DNA of 33,150 nt from NCBI GenBank assembly GCA_902772935.1, contig CACYCR010000189.1, positions 1 through 33,150 on the forward strand, in the 5' to 3' direction. The notes under the pieces were generated by a model, which was not told the origin of the DNA, ran no database searches, and worked only from the letters and a program-made list of their open reading frames with translations. The stretch comes from Oscillospiraceae bacterium (GTDB taxonomy: Bacteria > Bacillota > Clostridia > Oscillospirales > Acutalibacteraceae). Positions 1 through 8,103 of this stretch are shown in pieces. Position numbers and translations under genes: made by a program. Position 1 is the first letter of the stretch, and each line of letters begins with the position of its first letter.

Positions 1-80
1 CAAGTATTGTCAGCACTGATGAGCTTAACTGCCGTGTTCGGGATGGGAACGGGTGGACCCTCATCGCTAAAGACACCGAC
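1..80 (-). rRNA. rrf: 5S ribosomal RNA, partial (cut by window start)
   Basis: Read on the minus strand, the segment contains the conserved 5S core: the CCACCCGTTCCCATCCCGAA block followed by CACGGCAGTTAAGC and a GTGCTGACAATACTTG-like region. The 3' end, including the closing strand of helix I, lies outside the window. The exact 5' end is uncertain by several bases. A consensus promoter sits about 35 bases upstream and no 23S gene precedes it, so this 5S gene is either solitary or the first gene of a cluster. Confidence 0.93.
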
Positions 81-115
81 TGCGCAGTGCATTCCACTGC
101 GTTTCAGTGATTGCT

Positions 116-144
116 ATTATATACGCCGGAATCGGATTTGTCAA
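116..144 (-). promoter_or_regulatory. Sigma-A promoter of the 5S rRNA gene
   Basis: On the minus strand a perfect TTGACA (139-144) is separated by 17 bases from a perfect TATAAT (116-121). Transcription would start near 109, about 30 bases before the recognisable 5S sequence. The match to consensus fits a strong stable-RNA promoter. Confidence 0.85.
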
Positions 145-174
145 GCCTTTTTTGAAATTTTTTCAAAATCTTTT

Positions 175-858
175 TCAATCGCTGAAGGCGTCCTTCTTTT
201 TGATGAACAAGACTGCGGTTGCGACGGCGAACGGTACGGGCAGGAGAAGTGTCAGACGGTACACGATAAGGTAGGAGGTGGTCACGCCGATCACGAGCGC
301 GATCAATCCGTCGATCAGCAAAAAGGCGAGCCATCGCCAGACGCGGCACTTGTTGCTATATTCCGCAATGAGTGCTTCCGAAAAATCGGTGCCTTTGATT
401 GAGAAGTCGAAGTTGCCCGCGGCGATCCCATTGATCAGAATGGCGGCGACGGCAAAGATTGCGGCAATCAGCGTGCACGGTGCAGCGAACCATTCATAGA
501 GCAGAAACGCCAGCAAGCAACCAATGAATGCGGTGCAAAGCGACACCCAGAAGCCAATCTGGTATTTGTGAAAGTTCTTTTCCATCAGATAGCGCAACTG
601 CTTTTCGCTTTTTTCCGAAAGCGTGTCAGCTGGCTCAGCGTTGGCGGAAGCCTTTTCACCGCGCAGCAGCTCGTCCACCGTCACGCCGAAGATATCGGCG
701 AGTACGGGCAGCACACTGATGTCGGGGGCGCTCTCGTCACGCTCCCAGTGACTGACGGTTTTGTCGGAAACGCCCACACGCTCCGCGAGTTCTTTTTGCG
801 TCATGCCCTTTGCCTTGCGCAAAACGGCAAGGAAGGAGCCGAGTGTTTTCTTTTCCAT
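175..858 (-). CDS. XRE-family regulator with C-terminal membrane segments
   Basis: This 227-residue protein has an N-terminal helix-turn-helix of the XRE/Cro-CI class at about residues 5-65, with the typical TQKELAERVGVSDKTVSHWE recognition region. After a charged linker (about 67-95) come four likely membrane-spanning stretches, at about 100-122, 124-150, 170-195 and 200-220. Proteins of this plan are membrane-tethered DNA-binding regulators, and their targets are usually not predictable from sequence. The ATG is preceded by GGGAGG at good spacing (about 8 bases). The gene is flanked by unrelated genes, so context gives no target. A weak TAGAAT -10 lies upstream without a convincing -35. Family call is firm; function is unknown. 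Confidence 0.88.
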   Translation of the reverse strand: MEKKTLGSFLAVLRKAKGMTQKELAERVGVSDKTVSHWERDESAPDISVLPVLADIFGVTVDELLRGEKASANAEPADTLSEKSEKQLRYLMEKNFHKYQIGFWVSLCTAFIGCLLAFLLYEWFAAPCTLIAAIFAVAAILINGIAAGNFDFSIKGTDFSEALIAEYSNKCRVWRWLAFLLIDGLIALVIGVTTSYLIVYRLTLLLPVPFAVATAVLFIKKKDAFSD

Positions 859-972
859 GACAGTGACCTCCCGGTGTTTTCTGTGTTCATTCTATCATGG
901 TGCGGGTGAGAAAGGAAGGAAGCGGACGGGGAGTGACTCTCAGAAGGTGAGAATGTGCTGCGCTTTCCACGC

Positions 973-1731
973 TCAAATCTCAATTTCCAGCTCTACCGGA
1001 CAATGGTCGGAGCCGAAAATCTCCGTGTGGATTTTCGCGTCTTTGATCTGCGGTGCAATGCGATTCGAAACCACAAAGTAGTCGATGCGCCAGCCGACGT
1101 TTTTGTCGCGGGCGTGAAAACGATAGCTCCACCACGAATAAGCGTCGGTCGTGTCCGGATACAGATACCGGAAGGAATCGGTGAAGCCGGCAGCGAGCAG
1201 TTCGGAGAATTTGCCGCGTTCCTCATCGGAAAAGCCGGGGTTTCCGCGGTTTGTCTTCGGATTTTTGAGGTCGATCTCTTCGTGCGCGACGTTCAGATCG
1301 CCGCAGAAAATCACCGGTTTGTTTTTATCGAGCGATTGCAGGTAGGCGCGGAAATCATCCTCCCATTGCATCCGGTAATCGATCCGCCGCAGACCGTCCT
1401 GCGCGTTCGGCGTATAGCAGGTAATGAAATAAAACGTCTCGAATTCAAGCGTGATGAGCCGGCCCTCGGTGTCGTGCGCCGGAATGTCCATACCGTTGAA
1501 GACGGCGATCGGCTGCTCCCTGGTGAAGATTGCCGTGCCGGAGTAGCCTTTCTTTTCGGCGTAGTTCCAGTAGCAGTGGTAGCCTTCGGGCGCAAGATCA
1601 ATTTGCCCTTGCTGCAGTTTGGTCTCCTGCAGACAGAAAATATCGGCGTCGAGCGCGGCAAAGCTTTCCATAAACCCTTTTTGTACGCAGGCACGAATAC
1701 CGTTGACATTCCACGAGATCATTTTTTTCAT
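973..1731 (-). CDS. xth: Exodeoxyribonuclease III (AP endonuclease)
   Basis: The 252-residue product matches exonuclease III/ExoA of the EEP nuclease superfamily. These enzymes cut DNA 5' of abasic sites and remove 3' blocking groups in base-excision repair. Visible motifs are the start block ISWNVNGIRA, the metal-binding CLQETK, the CGDLNVAH catalytic block near residues 145-152, the RIDYF block, and the terminal GSDHCPVELE carrying the catalytic Asp-His. Length equals the family norm of about 250. An upstream TTG in the same frame sits too close to the GAGGAG ribosome site, so the ATG nine bases after that site is preferred. The gene appears monocistronic with its own promoter. Confidence 0.96.
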   Translation of the reverse strand: MKKMISWNVNGIRACVQKGFMESFAALDADIFCLQETKLQQGQIDLAPEGYHCYWNYAEKKGYSGTAIFTREQPIAVFNGMDIPAHDTEGRLITLEFETFYFITCYTPNAQDGLRRIDYRMQWEDDFRAYLQSLDKNKPVIFCGDLNVAHEEIDLKNPKTNRGNPGFSDEERGKFSELLAAGFTDSFRYLYPDTTDAYSWWSYRFHARDKNVGWRIDYFVVSNRIAPQIKDAKIHTEIFGSDHCPVELEIEI

Positions 1732-1776
1732 TTTCAAAATCTCCTCACGATTTCAACATGGTTTTTTGATAATTTT

Positions 1777-1805
1777 ATGATAGCATAAAATCACCGGATT
1801 TTCAA
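1777..1805 (-). promoter_or_regulatory. Promoter of the exonuclease III gene
   Basis: On the minus strand, TTGAAA (1800-1805), a 17-base spacer and TATCAT (1777-1782) precede the gene by about 45 bases. Confidence 0.65.
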
Positions 1806-1819
1806 CAGACATTTTTCGG

Positions 1820-1848
1820 TTGACATCGGCAGCATTTTCAGATATAAT
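1820..1848 (+). promoter_or_regulatory. Promoter of the giant Big_2 protein gene
   Basis: TTGACA (1820-1825), 17 bases, then TATAAT (1843-1848), both exact consensus. It implies a 5' leader of about 130 bases. That leader holds a possible stem closed by TACCCT...AGGGTA (about 1871-1906) with a small CACTTAAAGTG hairpin inside it, a second TATAAT-like hexamer near 1910, and a TCTGC...GCAGA hairpin near 1933-1950. Confidence 0.8.
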
Positions 1849-1987
1849 ATAGTATCTATAATTGGATATTGTACCCTCTTAAGGTTCACTTAAAGTGAGC
1901 AGGGTATGATATAATTGTTAAACTGACAATCGTCTGCCGAGATTTGCAGATGTTCCTGATTCCTGAAGTGAAGTGAGGTAATCGTCC

Positions 1988-4900
1988 ATGAAAAAAAGAA
2001 CTCTTTCCGTCCTGCTCAGCGTTGTGATGCTGCTGTCCGCGCTGCCGTTTGTGCCGGCCTCTTTCAGCCCGGTCGTGACGGCTGCCGCGGCGGATACGTC
2101 TGCCCTGAAAACGCTGGTGGACAGCCTTCCGCCGGAGTCCCAGTGGGACGCGCTCTATCTGGATACCACCGGATTGAAGGCGGCGTATGATGCAGCGAAG
2201 ACAATTCTGGCCGCGCCGGATCGCTATGATGTGGAGAATGTCAGCATGGCGACGACAAATCTGCAGGTCGCAATCAACGCACTGCGGTATCACACCACGG
2301 CGATCTCCGTTGATCAGCGCGCCGTGAGTGCAGAAGTCGGAGATACGGTACGGCTGACGGCAACACTGCGTCCGTCGAATTCTTCCGATGCGATTACCTG
2401 GATGAGCAACAACACTGCCGTTTCCGTTACAGGGAACGGGACAAGCTGCACGGCTGTCGTGAAGTCGTATACTTCGTCGACGGTGCGCATCACTGCGCGT
2501 TCCTATGAGTCTTCCTCCTACTGCGATCTGACAGTGAAGAATCCGCTGGTCGAAGTCGAGCTTTCCAAAAAGACGGCAACTGCGTTCAAAGGGCAGTCCT
2601 TCTCTCTGGCGGCACAGGCCATCGGTGCGGACCGGTCTGCACCGGTAACCGACCCGGTGACCTCCGCAGCATGGAGCACAAGCAATCCGGCTGTCGCTAC
2701 CGTTTCCAACGGCGTGGTTTCCGTGCGCGGTGAAGGCAGCTGCACCATTTCCGTCACCCTGACGGCTGGCGGCAGACAGGCTTCCGCAGGCTGCGCGCTG
2801 ACGGTCGGGAAGATCAATGAAATCACCGATCTTAAACCGATCACTGTGCAGGAAGGCGGTACGCTGACCCTTGCGGTCGGCACAAAAGAGACTGTCCGTG
2901 TCGGCATCACGCCGAAGGACGCGAGCATCAAAGACCTCACCTGGACATTTTCCAATCCCGGCGTTGCTGAAATCGTTTCCAGCGGTGTTTCCGGCAGCGA
3001 AGCCTATGCCGAATTCCGGGCGCTGAGCGAAGGCTCGACCCGTGTGTCGTATACGGCGACCGACGGCAGCAACCAGAACGGGTACTTCAATCTGACGGTC
3101 AGCCCGGCCGTGACTTCGATTATGGTCACACCGGACAAGATTGTTCTGATGCAAAATGATATGACCAAAAAGCTCGAAGTAGCGGTCATTCCTGCGGATG
3201 CGGCGATCCAGATGGTCAACTGGACCTCGGACAACAAGGCCATCTGCGACGTTGACTATGCCGGTCGTCTGAACCCGAAGGCGTTCGGTACCTGTACGAT
3301 TACGGCAACGACGACGGACGGCACGAACCTCTCCGCGTCCTGCAGCGTGCTTGTGACCGACGCGGCAAAGAGCGTCACAATCCGTCCGGCCACGCTGGAA
3401 CTCGACGCAGCCGACAGCGCTTCCGCACTGAAGGCGACGGTCCGGACCGAATCCGGCTTTACCTATGACGCTGTGGAATGGGTCAGCGCCGATCCTTCAA
3501 TCGCCTCGGTCGATGAGAACGGTCTTGTGACGCCGCTGCGTCCGGGCAAGACGACCATCCGTGCCATTGCGCTCGACGGCAGCGAAAAAGACGCTACCTG
3601 CGTTGTGACGGTCCGTGCTGCGCTGCGCGAACTGCAGCTTCCCGCGTTTTCCTCCATCAATGTCGGTGAAACGACCACCCTGACGCCGTCCTTCTATCCG
3701 GCGTATACAACCGAACAGGATGTCAAATGGACAACCAGCAACAAAGCTGTCGCAACCGTCAACTCTGCCGGTGTTGTTGCCGGTAAGAGCGCAGGCACCT
3801 GCGTCATCACCTGCACCTCCGCGACGCATCCGGAAATCAAGGCGGAATGTACCGTCACGGTCAATGTCGGCGTGACCGGCGTCAGACTTTCCAATACGAA
3901 CATTACGATCGACGCGGGTACGACATATACATTGTACCCGACGATCTCTCCCGATAATGCAACCGATACAAGCGTACGCTGGACGTCGTCCAACACAGCC
4001 GTTGCCACTGTCAACGAAGAGGGCAAGGTCTTTGCAAATGCGGGCGGCCGCTGCACGATTACCTGCACGACGAACAACGGCAACAAAACCGCATCCTGCA
4101 ATGTCGTCGTAATTGAAGGGGTGACGGGCGTTGCGTTCTCCGAACCCTCGCATACCTTATATACGACGCAGAATTATCAGCTGACGGCAACGGTGATGCC
4201 CGCCAGCGCAACCAACCGCAACCTGCTTTGGGAAAGCAGCGATCCGAAGATAGCGACTGTCAACGCCTCCGGTGTTGTGACAGCAGTCGGCGTCGGCGCC
4301 GCTGTGATCACGGTCACGACGCAGGACGGCAGCTTCCAGGATACCTGCACGATCAGTGTTGTGCAGAAGGTGGACGTTTCCGGCATCGGCATCGGCCATA
4401 AAGCCGTGACAATCGCCAAGGGCGGTTCCTATGCGGTTGACGTGACAGTGTATCCGACCAATGCATCCAATAAGACGATCCTCTGGACGTCGAACGCGCC
4501 GTCTGTTGCGACGGTGAACAGCAACGGCGTCATCAAGGCAGTCAGCGCCGGTACGGCGATCATCACCGCGGTGACCGAAGACGGCGGCCACAGCGACCGC
4601 TGCACGGTGACAGTCACCCAGGGTGCAGAAGGCGTAACCATCAGCCCGAAGAGCGCTAAAATCGCAGTCGGCGCGGCGAAAACGCTGACCGCGACCGTAA
4701 CGCCCGCCAGCGCAAGCAACAAGAATGTGTCCTGGTATTCTTCCGATGAAACGATCGCGACCGTCAACCAAAAGGGTATCGTTGTCGGTGTCAAGACCGG
4801 CAAATGTACGATTACCGTCATTACCGAAGACGGGGACCACAGCGCAAGTGCACCGATCACCGTCTATGTGCCGCAGGCCGGCATTCAGATCAACAGCAAA

Positions 4901-7858
4901 AAAGTAACGCTCGCAAAGGGCAGCAAAACCGTTCTGACCGCAACAGTGCTTCCGGAAAGCGCAACGGATAAGACCGTGGTCTGGACCAGCAGCGATCCGA
5001 CGCTTTGCTCGGTCAACGACATGGGTCAGCTGCGCGGCCTCAAGGTCGGCACAGCAGTCATTACCGCGGCAACGTCCGACGGCAAGTACAAGGCGAAGTG
5101 CTCTGTCGATGTGGTACAGCTCGCGACTGATTTGATTTTGGAATATGAAAGTCTGCAGCTTAATGTCGGCAAAACCAAGGCGCTGAAAGCGACATTGCGT
5201 CCGGGCAATGTGACCAACAATACGCTCAAATGGACAAGCTCCGACAAATCCGTTGCAACGGTCAACAGCAAAGGCGTCATCACTGCCGTCAAGGGCGGCA
5301 AGGCGACGATCACCTGTACGTCCGGCGACGGCGCGGTACAGGCAACCTGCAAAGTCACGATCATTCAGCCGGTCACACAGATTCTGTTCACCGCAAAAGC
5401 CTTCAATGTCAAGGTCGGCAAAAAGCTGACACTGACGTATAACGTGCTTCCGTCCGACGCGACGGTCGGCGGTTTCCAGTGGTCATCTTCCAATAAAAAG
5501 ATTGTAAAGGTCAACCAGAACGGCCGTGTGACGGGCATTGCCAAGGGCGCGGCAGTCGTCGCTGCCAGAACCGCAGACGGCAGTGTTGCCGCAAAGGTTC
5601 GGGTCAACGTCCTGCAGGGCGTGACCGGTCTGGAACTTGCGCAGACCAGCCTGACGGTGGCGCTCGGCAAGACGGCGACGATCACGCCGATCATTCAGCC
5701 GGAAAGCGCGAGCAACAAGAACGTCACTTGGGCCAGCTCCAACAACGATGTTGCGACCGTGAACAGCAAGGGCGTTGTCACAACCAAGGGTGTCGGCTAC
5801 GCCGTGATCACCGCGAAAACCGCAGACGGCGGTTACAAAAAGACCTGCCGTGTGAATGTTGTCCGCCCGGTGACGAAGGTTGCGCTTGACCATGAAACGC
5901 TGACGATGGAAGTGGACGCACGCGCAACCCTCAAGGCGACTATCACGCCGACCAACGCGACCAACAAAGATCTGAAATGGACTTCATCCGATAAGAAGAT
6001 CGTCAAGGTGACACAGACCGGCGTGATGCGTGCGCTCAAGGCCGGCACCGCGACGATTACCGTGACAAGCATCGACGGCGGCAAACGCGCCAGATGCGTC
6101 GTCACCGTACGCCGTTCCGTGACCGGTGTGGAACTGAACCGCGACACAGATGTGATCGAAAAGGGCAGCACCCTTGCGCTGCGGGCGACGGTTTCACCGG
6201 CAGACGCTACGAACAAGACGCTGAAGTGGGCGTCAAGCAACACCAAGGTCGCGACCGTCAGCAAGAAGGGTATCGTGACCGCAGTTGCGCCGGGTACCGC
6301 AAAGATTGTTGTCAGGACGGTGGACGGCGGTTTCAAACAGGTTTGCAAAGTGACCGTTGTCGTCACACCGACCGGTCTGGTGCTCAATCACAGCAAAGCG
6401 GGTGTTGATGTCGGCAAAAAGCTGCGACTGACCGCACAGGTCACGCCGGATGACGCCGCGCAGACCGTGACCTGGCGGAGTGCGGACAAAAAGATCGCAA
6501 CCGTCAGCAAGACCGGTGTTGTGACCGGCATCGCCGCCGGCAAGGTGAAAATCACCGCGAGTACGCCGAACGGTGTCAAGCAGACCTGCGTCGTGACCGT
6601 TTATCAGACAGTGAACAAGATCACGTTGAATACAACCAATGCGATTCTTGCACCGCAGGAGACCTTGAACCTCAAGGCAGCAGTTGCGCCGAACAATGCA
6701 GTCGGCAGTGAGATTACGTGGAAGACGAGCGACGCCGCGGTGGCGACGGTCAGCAGAACCGGTACAGTCGTTGCTGTTGCGCCGGGCACCGCAAAGATTA
6801 CGGCGTTCAACGAGCGCAGCGGTGTGCAGGCGGTCTGCACGGTGCAGGTGCGCATCCGTGTGACGGCGGTTGCTCTCAGTAAAACGAGCGTCACGCTCGG
6901 TCAGGGCGAAAGCGCCGCATTGACCGCAACGGTTTTGCCGAAGAGTGCGACGGAGAAAGACGTGACATGGAAGAGTGCCGATCCGACCATTGCGACAGTC
7001 AACAGCAAAGGTGTTGTGACAGCTGTCGGCGGCGGTACGACGAAGATCATTGTCACGACTGTTGACAGCGAAAAGACCGCAGCCTGCACGGTGAAGGTTG
7101 CGATCCCGGTCACGGGCATTACGGTGCCGACCGCGACGCAGACGGTTTATACCGGCGAAAAATATCAGCCGAACTGCAGCGTCGTACCGGCGAACGCCAC
7201 GAACAAAACCATTACGTACACAGTGAAAGATCCGAAGATTGCGACAGTTGCAGCGGACGGCAGCATTCTGCCGCAGGCAAACGGTACGACCACTGTGACA
7301 GCGAAGACAAAGGATGGCGGCTTTGAAAAGAGCTTTTTGATTCTCGTGGAAACCAAGGTTGCTTCCGTGAAGCTGGACAAAGCGACCGCGTCGTTGGAAG
7401 TCGGCGAAACGCTGCAGCTTACAGCAACAATCGCGCCGACAACGGCGACGCATCCGGAGCTCACCTGGAAAAGCAGCAATGAAGAAGTTGCGACGGTTGA
7501 CGCAAACGGTCTTGTCAAAACGCGGACGACGCCGGGGACCGCCGTCATCACTGCAACGTCTGCTGACGGCAAGAAAACGGCAAAGTGCACGCTGTTTGTA
7601 ACGGCATCGGTCAAGGGCGTTTCGCTTGATCAGATCAGCCAGCGGGTGAAGGTCGGCGAGACTGTGACGCTCAACGCGACCGTCACGCCGGACAACGCGA
7701 CGAACAAGGCGCTGCAATGGACAAGCGCGGACGACAAGATCGCGTTTGTGAATGCAGACGGTGTGGTCACCGCGGTTTCGAAGGGCAATGTTGTGATTAC
7801 CGTAACGACGGTTGACGGCGGCTTCAAGGCCTCCTGTGTCATTGCCGTCACTGACTGA
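1988..7858 (+). CDS. Giant secreted protein of 22 tandem Big_2 (bacterial Ig-like) domains
   Basis: The 1956-residue product starts with a signal peptide (Lys/Arg-rich start, hydrophobic core about 7-30, likely cleavage after an Ala-rich stretch near 35). A helical segment of about 65 residues resembling FIVAR/sugar-binding helical modules follows. From about residue 102 to the C-terminus I count 22 consecutive Big_2/BID_2 repeats of about 80-95 residues. Each carries the WTSSNxxVATVNxxGxVTAxxxG-type core and a closing CxVTV strand. The repeats are divergent at DNA level, so the array is old. I see no sortase motif, SLH domains, C-terminal membrane anchor or enzymatic domain. Such proteins are usually surface stalks or adhesins, but attachment here is unclear. 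An ATG start follows GAAGTGAGG at about 9 bases. Confidence 0.93.
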   Translation: MKKRTLSVLLSVVMLLSALPFVPASFSPVVTAAAADTSALKTLVDSLPPESQWDALYLDTTGLKAAYDAAKTILAAPDRYDVENVSMATTNLQVAINALRYHTTAISVDQRAVSAEVGDTVRLTATLRPSNSSDAITWMSNNTAVSVTGNGTSCTAVVKSYTSSTVRITARSYESSSYCDLTVKNPLVEVELSKKTATAFKGQSFSLAAQAIGADRSAPVTDPVTSAAWSTSNPAVATVSNGVVSVRGEGSCTISVTLTAGGRQASAGCALTVGKINEITDLKPITVQEGGTLTLAVGTKETVRVGITPKDASIKDLTWTFSNPGVAEIVSSGVSGSEAYAEFRALSEGSTRVSYTATDGSNQNGYFNLTVSPAVTSIMVTPDKIVLMQNDMTKKLEVAVIPADAAIQMVNWTSDNKAICDVDYAGRLNPKAFGTCTITATTTDGTNLSASCSVLVTDAAKSVTIRPATLELDAADSASALKATVRTESGFTYDAVEWVSADPSIASVDENGLVTPLRPGKTTIRAIALDGSEKDATCVVTVRAALRELQLPAFSSINVGETTTLTPSFYPAYTTEQDVKWTTSNKAVATVNSAGVVAGKSAGTCVITCTSATHPEIKAECTVTVNVGVTGVRLSNTNITIDAGTTYTLYPTISPDNATDTSVRWTSSNTAVATVNEEGKVFANAGGRCTITCTTNNGNKTASCNVVVIEGVTGVAFSEPSHTLYTTQNYQLTATVMPASATNRNLLWESSDPKIATVNASGVVTAVGVGAAVITVTTQDGSFQDTCTISVVQKVDVSGIGIGHKAVTIAKGGSYAVDVTVYPTNASNKTILWTSNAPSVATVNSNGVIKAVSAGTAIITAVTEDGGHSDRCTVTVTQGAEGVTISPKSAKIAVGAAKTLTATVTPASASNKNVSWYSSDETIATVNQKGIVVGVKTGKCTITVITEDGDHSASAPITVYVPQAGIQINSKKVTLAKGSKTVLTATVLPESATDKTVVWTSSDPTLCSVNDMGQLRGLKVGTAVITAATSDGKYKAKCSVDVVQLATDLILEYESLQLNVGKTKALKATLRPGNVTNNTLKWTSSDKSVATVNSKGVITAVKGGKATITCTSGDGAVQATCKVTIIQPVTQILFTAKAFNVKVGKKLTLTYNVLPSDATVGGFQWSSSNKKIVKVNQNGRVTGIAKGAAVVAARTADGSVAAKVRVNVLQGVTGLELAQTSLTVALGKTATITPIIQPESASNKNVTWASSNNDVATVNSKGVVTTKGVGYAVITAKTADGGYKKTCRVNVVRPVTKVALDHETLTMEVDARATLKATITPTNATNKDLKWTSSDKKIVKVTQTGVMRALKAGTATITVTSIDGGKRARCVVTVRRSVTGVELNRDTDVIEKGSTLALRATVSPADATNKTLKWASSNTKVATVSKKGIVTAVAPGTAKIVVRTVDGGFKQVCKVTVVVTPTGLVLNHSKAGVDVGKKLRLTAQVTPDDAAQTVTWRSADKKIATVSKTGVVTGIAAGKVKITASTPNGVKQTCVVTVYQTVNKITLNTTNAILAPQETLNLKAAVAPNNAVGSEITWKTSDAAVATVSRTGTVVAVAPGTAKITAFNERSGVQAVCTVQVRIRVTAVALSKTSVTLGQGESAALTATVLPKSATEKDVTWKSADPTIATVNSKGVVTAVGGGTTKIIVTTVDSEKTAACTVKVAIPVTGITVPTATQTVYTGEKYQPNCSVVPANATNKTITYTVKDPKIATVAADGSILPQANGTTTVTAKTKDGGFEKSFLILVETKVASVKLDKATASLEVGETLQLTATIAPTTATHPELTWKSSNEEVATVDANGLVKTRTTPGTAVITATSADGKKTAKCTLFVTASVKGVSLDQISQRVKVGETVTLNATVTPDNATNKALQWTSADDKIAFVNADGVVTAVSKGNVVITVTTVDGGFKASCVIAVTD

Positions 7859-7863
7859 CTTCC

Positions 7864-7903
7864 TTTTCTTTTGGAAAAAAGAAAAGAAAGCAAAAGAAAA
7901 CCA
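7864..7903. repeat. Palindromic T/A-rich intergenic repeat, copy 1
   Basis: CCTTTTCTTTTGG is followed by its near-complement AAAAAAGAAAAGAAAGCAAAAG, forming a T-rich/A-rich stem-loop. It resembles the better-preserved copy at 7930-7982 and the one at 13722-13780. The three look like members of one dispersed intergenic family. Confidence 0.5.
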
Positions 7904-7929
7904 CTGCAATGTGAAAATCAACGCGGCAG

Positions 7930-7982
7930 AAGTTTCTTTTGGTACTTTTCTTTGCCGAAAGAAAAGTACAGAAAAAAGAACC
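7930..7982. repeat. Palindromic T/A-rich intergenic repeat, copy 2
   Basis: GTTTCTTTTGGTACTTTTC is followed by TTTGCCGAAAGAAAAGTAC and AGAAAAAAGAACC. The inner arms GTACTTTTCTTT / AAAGAAAAGTAC are perfectly complementary over 12 bases, closed by an outer T-rich/A-rich stem. It lies directly before the terminator of the giant gene. Confidence 0.6.
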
Positions 7983-8018
7983 AACAGCAGAAAGTCAACC
8001 CGGCTTTCTGCTGTTTTT
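7983..8018 (+). terminator. Rho-independent terminator after the Big_2 gene
   Basis: A perfect 12-bp stem AACAGCAGAAAG (7983-7994) / CTTTCTGCTGTT (8004-8015), with a 9-base loop, is followed by a T run. Confidence 0.88.
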
Positions 8019-8041
8019 GTGTACGCGGGTACGTGGGCGTA

Positions 8042-8071
8042 TTGACTTTTGCCGCGGAGATATGGTAGGAT
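8042..8071 (+). promoter_or_regulatory. Probable promoter of the CHAP protein gene
   Basis: TTGACT (8042-8047), an 18-base spacer and TAGGAT (8066-8071) lie about 33 bases before the start codon. The -10 is imperfect. Confidence 0.5.
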
Positions 8072-8103
8072 AAAAATACCAAATACTGAAAGGGGATTTA
8101 GAG

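Noticed and set aside
147-169. Terminator hairpin for the XRE gene
   Set aside because: The TTTTGAAA/TTTCAAAA stem is entirely A/T, with no T run after it on the minus strand, and it lies beside the 5S promoter.
1855-1987. c-di-GMP or other riboswitch in the leader of the giant surface protein
   Set aside because: The leader has small hairpins but none of the conserved riboswitch core sequences I know.
1988-7858. Recent DNA-level amplification of the Big_2 repeats
   Set aside because: Equivalent blocks (for example the VATVNSKGV codons near 5254, 5749 and 6991) differ at many synonymous positions, so the copies are old.
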